Shown in pieces: positions 59,955-64,000 of a stretch of DNA of 64,000 bases; position 1 is the first letter of the stretch, and every line of letters starts with the position of its first letter. Source of the stretch: Lysobacter enzymogenes (GTDB lineage: Bacteria > Pseudomonadota > Gammaproteobacteria > Xanthomonadales > Xanthomonadaceae); NCBI RefSeq assembly GCF_017355525.1, contig NZ_CP067395.1:1116001-1180000 (forward strand), written 5' to 3'. The notes beneath the pieces are model-generated. The model did not search any database. It was not told the origin of the DNA and saw only the letters and a list, made by a program, of their open reading frames with translations. Both the position numbers and the translations under genes were made by a program.

Positions 59955-62786
59955 GTGGACAGTCTCCTGAAGCAGTTCTCGCAGTCCTCGCAACTCGGCG
60001 CCAACGCCGCCTTCATCGAAGACCTGTACGAGCAGTACCTGGTCGATCCCGACAGCGTCGGGCCCAAGTGGAAAGCCTATTTCGACGGCTTCAAGGGCCG
60101 CGAGGCCGGCGATGTGCCGCACTCGGCCGCGATCGACAGCATCACCGCGGCCGGCAAGGCCGCCGCGCGCGGCGCGGTCGCCGCGGCCGGCGCCGCCTCG
60201 GGCGGCGACGAACGCGAGCGCATGGTCGGCAAGGTCATCACCGCCTACCGTTCGCGCGGCCACCTCGCCGCCGACATCGACCCGCTCGGCCTGCTGCAGA
60301 AACCCGACGCGCCGGACCTGGCGCTGGGCTTCCACCGCCTGTCCGAAAGCGACCAGTCGGTCGAATTCTCCACCGGCGGCGTCGCCGGCAAGGAACGGAT
60401 GAAGCTCGGCGAGCTGGTCGCCCTGCTCAAGGCGACCTACACCGGCCCGATCGGCGCCGAGTTCATGCACATCGCCGACGCCGAACAGCGCCGCTGGATG
60501 TACGAGCGCCTGGAAGCGGCCGGCGGCAAGTTCGGCCGCAGCGCCGCCGACAAGGTCCGCATCCTCGAGCGCCTGACCGCGGCCGACGGCCTGGAGCGCT
60601 ACCTGGGCACCAAGTACGTCGGCCAGAAGCGCTTCTCGCTGGAAGGCGGCGACGCGCTGATCCCGCTGATGGACACCACGATCCGCCGCTCCGGCGAACA
60701 GGGCGTGCAGGACGTGGTCATCGGCATGGCCCACCGCGGCCGCCTCAACGTCCTGGTCAACACCCTCGGCAAGCCGCCGCGCAAGCTGTTCGACGAGTTC
60801 GAAGGCAAGTTCGACCACGACGAGCACGCCCACAGCGGCGACGTGAAGTACCACATGGGCTTCAGCGCCGACGTCGCCACCCCGGGCGGCCCGGTCCACC
60901 TGGCGCTGGCGTTCAATCCCTCGCACCTGGAAATCGTCAACCCGGTGGTCGCCGGCAGCGTGCGTTCGCGCCAGACCCGCCGCGGCGACAACGGCCGCGC
61001 CCAGGTGCTGCCGGTGCTGCTGCACGGCGACGCCGCGTTCGCCGGCCAAGGCGTCGGCATGGAGCTGTTCCAGATGTCGCAGGCGCGCGGCTTCGCCGTC
61101 GGCGGCACCGTGCACATCGTCATCAACAACCAGGTCGGCTTCACCACCTCGGAACGTCAGGACGCGCGCTCGACCCTGTACTGCACCGACGTGGCCAAGA
61201 TGGTCGGCGCGCCGATCCTGCACGTGAACTCCGACCACCCCGAAGCGGTGGTGTTCTGCGCCGAGCTGGCGCTGGACTTCCGCCAGCGCTTCGGCCGCGA
61301 CGTGGTCATCGACCTGGTCTGCTACCGCCGCCACGGCCACAACGAGGCCGACGAGCCGGCGGCGACCCAGCCGCTGATGTACCAGGTGATCCGCAAGCAC
61401 AAGACCCCGCGCGAGATCTACGCCGACCAACTGGTCGCCGAAGGCACGATCAAGGCCGAGGACGCGCAGGCGCTGGTCGACGGCTACCGCAACAAGCTCG
61501 ACGCCGGCGAAGTCACCACCGAACTGGTCGAGGTCAAGCCCGACGAGTTCACCATCGACTGGTCCAAGTACCTGCAGGGCAAGCTCAGCGATCCGGTCGA
61601 CACCACCTTCGACCGCGCCAAGCTCGATGCGCTGGCGGTCGAGATCAACGCCATCCCGGACAGCGTCAAGCTGCACCCGCGCGTGGCCAAGATCTACGAA
61701 GATCGCCGCAAGATGTCGGCCGGCGAACAGCCGGGCGACTGGGGCTTCGCCGAGAACCTGGCCTACGCCACCCTGATCAGCGAAGGCTACAAGCTGCGCC
61801 TGGTCGGCCAGGACAGCGGCCGCGGCACCTTCTTCCACCGCCACGCGATCCTGCACGAGCAGAGCACCGACGAATACGTCATGCCGCTGCGCCGCCTGGT
61901 CAAGAACCCGTCCGACGTCACCATCATCGACTCGCTGCTGTCGGAAGAAGCGGTGATGGCGTTCGAATACGGCTATTCGACCGCCGATCCGATGACCCTG
62001 GACATCTGGGAAGCGCAGTTCGGCGACTTCGCCAACGGCGCGCAGGTGGTCATCGACCAGTTCCTGTCCTCGGGCGAAGCCAAGTGGGGCCGCCTGTGCG
62101 GTCTGGCGCTGCTGCTGCCGCACGGCTACGAAGGCCAGGGCCCCGAGCACAGCTCGGCGCGCCTGGAGCGCTTCCTGCAGCTGTGCGCGCTGGAGAACAT
62201 GCTGGTCTGCGTGCCGACCACCCCGGCCCAGGCCTACCACATGATCCGCCGGCAGATGCGCATGAGCACGCGCAAGCCGCTGGTGGTGATGACGCCGAAG
62301 TCGCTGCTGCGCCACAAGCTGGCGGTGTCGAGCCTGGAAGAACTGGCCAACGGCGAGTTCCAGCACCTGATCCCGGACGCCGCCGCCAACGCCAAGAAGG
62401 TCAAGCGCGTGGTGCTGTGCTCGGGCAAGGTCTATTACGACCTGTTCGAACAGGCGCAGAAGGACGGCGTCGAAGACGTCGCCATCGTCCGCGTCGAGCA
62501 GCTCTACCCGTTCCCGCGCGAGGCGCTGGCCGCCGAGCTCAAGCGCTTCGGCGCGGCCAAGGACGTGGTGTGGTGCCAGGAAGAACCGCAGAACCAGGGC
62601 GCGTGGTACCAGATCCGTCACCACCTCAGCGCCTGCCTGGCGCCGAAGCAGGCCCTGCACTACGCCGGCCGCGCCCGTTCGCCGTCGCCGGCGGCCGGCC
62701 ACCTGGCCGACCACGTCGCCGAGCAGACCAAGCTGGTCGCCGACGCGCTGGTCAATCCGCTGCACGGGGAGTCCAGCGCCGAGTAA
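59955..62786 (+). CDS. sucA: 2-oxoglutarate dehydrogenase E1 component
   Basis: 943 residues from GTG 59955. NAAFIEDLYEQYLVDPDSVGPKWKAYFDG and the core with GMAHRGRLNVLVN, HVNSDHPEAV, DLVCYRRHGHNEADEP and SSARLERFLQLCA are those of E1o. It is the thiamine-diphosphate decarboxylase of the oxoglutarate dehydrogenase complex in the TCA cycle. It is followed by sucB with a strong hairpin in between. Confidence 0.96.
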   Translation: MDSLLKQFSQSSQLGANAAFIEDLYEQYLVDPDSVGPKWKAYFDGFKGREAGDVPHSAAIDSITAAGKAAARGAVAAAGAASGGDERERMVGKVITAYRSRGHLAADIDPLGLLQKPDAPDLALGFHRLSESDQSVEFSTGGVAGKERMKLGELVALLKATYTGPIGAEFMHIADAEQRRWMYERLEAAGGKFGRSAADKVRILERLTAADGLERYLGTKYVGQKRFSLEGGDALIPLMDTTIRRSGEQGVQDVVIGMAHRGRLNVLVNTLGKPPRKLFDEFEGKFDHDEHAHSGDVKYHMGFSADVATPGGPVHLALAFNPSHLEIVNPVVAGSVRSRQTRRGDNGRAQVLPVLLHGDAAFAGQGVGMELFQMSQARGFAVGGTVHIVINNQVGFTTSERQDARSTLYCTDVAKMVGAPILHVNSDHPEAVVFCAELALDFRQRFGRDVVIDLVCYRRHGHNEADEPAATQPLMYQVIRKHKTPREIYADQLVAEGTIKAEDAQALVDGYRNKLDAGEVTTELVEVKPDEFTIDWSKYLQGKLSDPVDTTFDRAKLDALAVEINAIPDSVKLHPRVAKIYEDRRKMSAGEQPGDWGFAENLAYATLISEGYKLRLVGQDSGRGTFFHRHAILHEQSTDEYVMPLRRLVKNPSDVTIIDSLLSEEAVMAFEYGYSTADPMTLDIWEAQFGDFANGAQVVIDQFLSSGEAKWGRLCGLALLLPHGYEGQGPEHSSARLERFLQLCALENMLVCVPTTPAQAYHMIRRQMRMSTRKPLVVMTPKSLLRHKLAVSSLEELANGEFQHLIPDAAANAKKVKRVVLCSGKVYYDLFEQAQKDGVEDVAIVRVEQLYPFPREALAAELKRFGAAKDVVWCQEEPQNQGAWYQIRHHLSACLAPKQALHYAGRARSPSPAAGHLADHVAEQTKLVADALVNPLHGESSAE

Positions 62787-62802
62787 GGCGCGGGCTCCAT
62801 CG

Positions 62803-62838
62803 GGAAGGTCCGGCGCCGCTGCCGGCGCCGGACCTTCC
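62803..62838. other. 16-bp intercistronic hairpin between sucA and sucB
   Basis: Perfect arms GGAAGGTCCGGCGCCG and CGGCGCCGGACCTTCC with a CTGC loop, 17 bases after the sucA stop. There is no T-run, so it is more likely an mRNA stabiliser or attenuator than a terminator; it could set the sucA:sucB ratio. Confidence 0.6.
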
Positions 62839-62891
62839 GCGAAAACCCCAGATTCGAACTCCACCTTCAAGTACTCCAGGATGCCTGCCCC

Positions 62892-64000
62892 ATGAGCACC
62901 GAGATCAAAGTCCCCGTTCTGCCCGAGTCGGTCTCCGACGCCACGATCGCCACGTGGCACAAGAAGCCGGGCGACGCGGTCAAGCGCGACGAGAACCTGG
63001 TCGACCTCGAAACCGACAAGGTCGTGCTCGAAGTGCCCTCGCCGGTCGACGGCGTGCTCAAGGAAATCAAGTTCGAAGAAGGCGCGACCGTGACCAGCCA
63101 GCAGCTGATCGCGATCGTCGAAGCCGGCGCCGCCGCCGCTGCGCCGGCCGCTCCGGCCAAGACCGAAGCCGCTGCGGCTCCGGCCGCCGCTGCCGCCGCC
63201 GCTCCGGCCAAGACCGAGGCCGCCAAGCCCGCCGCCGCGCCGTCGGCCAACGACCAGCTGCCGCCGGGCGCGCGCTTCGCCGCCAACACCCAGGGCGTCG
63301 ACGCCGCCCAGGTCGAAGGCACCGGCCGCAAGGGCGCGGTGACCAAGGAAGACATCCTCAACTACGCCAAGTCCGGCGGCGTGGGTTCGGCCGCGGGCGC
63401 GCGTCCGGAAGAACGCGTGCCGATGACCCGCATGCGCGCGCGCATCGCCGAGCGCCTGATGCAGTCGAAGAACTCCATCGCCATGCTGACCTCGTTCAAC
63501 GAAGTCAACCTCGGCAAGGTCATGGCCATGCGCAAGGAGCTCGGCGAGAGCTTCGAGAAGGCCAACGGGGTCAAGCTCGGCTTCATGAGCTTCTTCGCCA
63601 AGGCCGCGGCGAACGCGCTGCAGCGCCACCCGATCGTCAACGCCTCGGTCGACGGCAACGACGTGATCTACCACGGCTACTCGGACATCTCGATCGCCGT
63701 GTCGACCGACAAGGGCCTGGTGACCCCGGTGCTGCGCAACGTCGAGCGCCTGGGCTTCGCCGACATCGAAAAGGCCATCGGCGACTACGCCAAGAAGGCC
63801 CGCGACGGCAAGCTGGCGCTGGAAGACCTGCAGGGCGGCACCTTCACCATCACCAACGGCGGCACCTTCGGCTCGCTGATGTCGACCCCGATCGTCAACC
63901 CGCCGCAGTCGGCGATCCTCGGCATGCACGCGATCAAGGAGCGCGCGATCGTCGAGAACGGCGCCGTCGTGGCCGCGCCGATGATGTACATCGCGCTGTC
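62892..64000 (+). CDS. sucB: Dihydrolipoyl succinyltransferase E2 component (3' end outside window)
   Basis: Begins at ATG 62892 and runs off the window after 369 codons. The lipoyl domain has Lys43 in ETDKVVLEVPS, an Ala/Pro-rich linker (about 80-115) follows, then the E1/E3-binding domain (PGARFAANTQGVDAAQVEGTGRKG) and most of the catalytic domain (NSIAMLTSFNEVNLGKVM, FTITNGGTFGSLMSTPI). It moves succinyl groups from lipoate to CoA. Confidence 0.95.
   Translation, partial: MSTEIKVPVLPESVSDATIATWHKKPGDAVKRDENLVDLETDKVVLEVPSPVDGVLKEIKFEEGATVTSQQLIAIVEAGAAAAAPAAPAKTEAAAAPAAAAAAAPAKTEAAKPAAAPSANDQLPPGARFAANTQGVDAAQVEGTGRKGAVTKEDILNYAKSGGVGSAAGARPEERVPMTRMRARIAERLMQSKNSIAMLTSFNEVNLGKVMAMRKELGESFEKANGVKLGFMSFFAKAAANALQRHPIVNASVDGNDVIYHGYSDISIAVSTDKGLVTPVLRNVERLGFADIEKAIGDYAKKARDGKLALEDLQGGTFTITNGGTFGSLMSTPIVNPPQSAILGMHAIKERAIVENGAVVAAPMMYIAL

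Noticed and set aside
59868..63929. 1353-residue minus-strand frame opposite sucA-sucB
   Set aside because: Antisense shadow of two conserved genes; low-complexity Arg/Val/Gly/Asp composition.

Overview
The window is very GC-rich DNA from a gammaproteobacterium of the Lysobacteraceae, most likely a Lysobacter. This rests on the gene content and order, on a type IV secretion effector with the C-terminal domain typical of Xanthomonadales, and on dense REP-type repeats between genes. No rRNA, tRNA, CRISPR array, insertion sequence or prophage was recognised. Long open frames antisense to real genes are common at this base composition and were left out.

Layout. 1-7 kb, minus strand: the end of a nonribosomal peptide synthetase (NRPS) locus, with one complete C-A-T-C-A-T protein translationally coupled to a second that opens with a TubC-type docking domain. 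About 1 kb of comparatively A/T-rich, operator-rich DNA lies upstream. 8-19 kb: a LysR/MFS efflux pair plus a small SnoaL-like protein, a secreted hydrolase with a DUF4785 protein, small envelope proteins, a 5'-nucleotidase, an amino-acid permease, and a LysR/dinucleotide-binding reductase pair. 19-27 kb, minus: a hypothetical protein, NAD kinase, the 180-kDa NAD-glutamate dehydrogenase and an acyl-CoA dehydrogenase. 27.8-33 kb, plus: an ArsR-methyltransferase regulator (SahR-like) followed by methionine synthase split into two genes. 33-36.4 kb: a YiiX-type cysteine hydrolase, a predicted ADP-ribosyltransferase effector with an XVIPCD secretion domain, and a secreted beta-helix protein. 36.5-39 kb: a TetR/SDR pair and an alpha/beta hydrolase. 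39-44.7 kb, minus: DUF2058, SlyX, UDP-glucose dehydrogenase, two FKBP-type isomerases and a glutathione-peroxidase-like protein. 44.8-49.1 kb, plus: a YtrA-type GntR/ABC-transporter operon with a clear promoter-operator. 49-59.5 kb: YiaA/B-like protein, small lipoprotein, fumarase, adenylosuccinate lyase, a B3-type metallo-beta-lactamase lipoprotein, a VOC protein, the ribosomal oxygenase RoxA and a coupled GNAT protein. 59.9 kb to the end: sucA and the start of sucB.

The genes are mostly central metabolism (TCA cycle, glutamate, methionine, purine) with accessory competition functions inserted: peptide synthesis, efflux, a toxin-like effector and a beta-lactamase. The strongest candidate for something new is the orphan ADP-ribosyltransferase/XVIPCD effector at 33958-35424, which has no visible immunity gene. 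Other items of interest are the NRPS docking pair, the split metH with a His/Cys-rich insertion and a repeat element between its halves, and at least four families of intergenic repeats.
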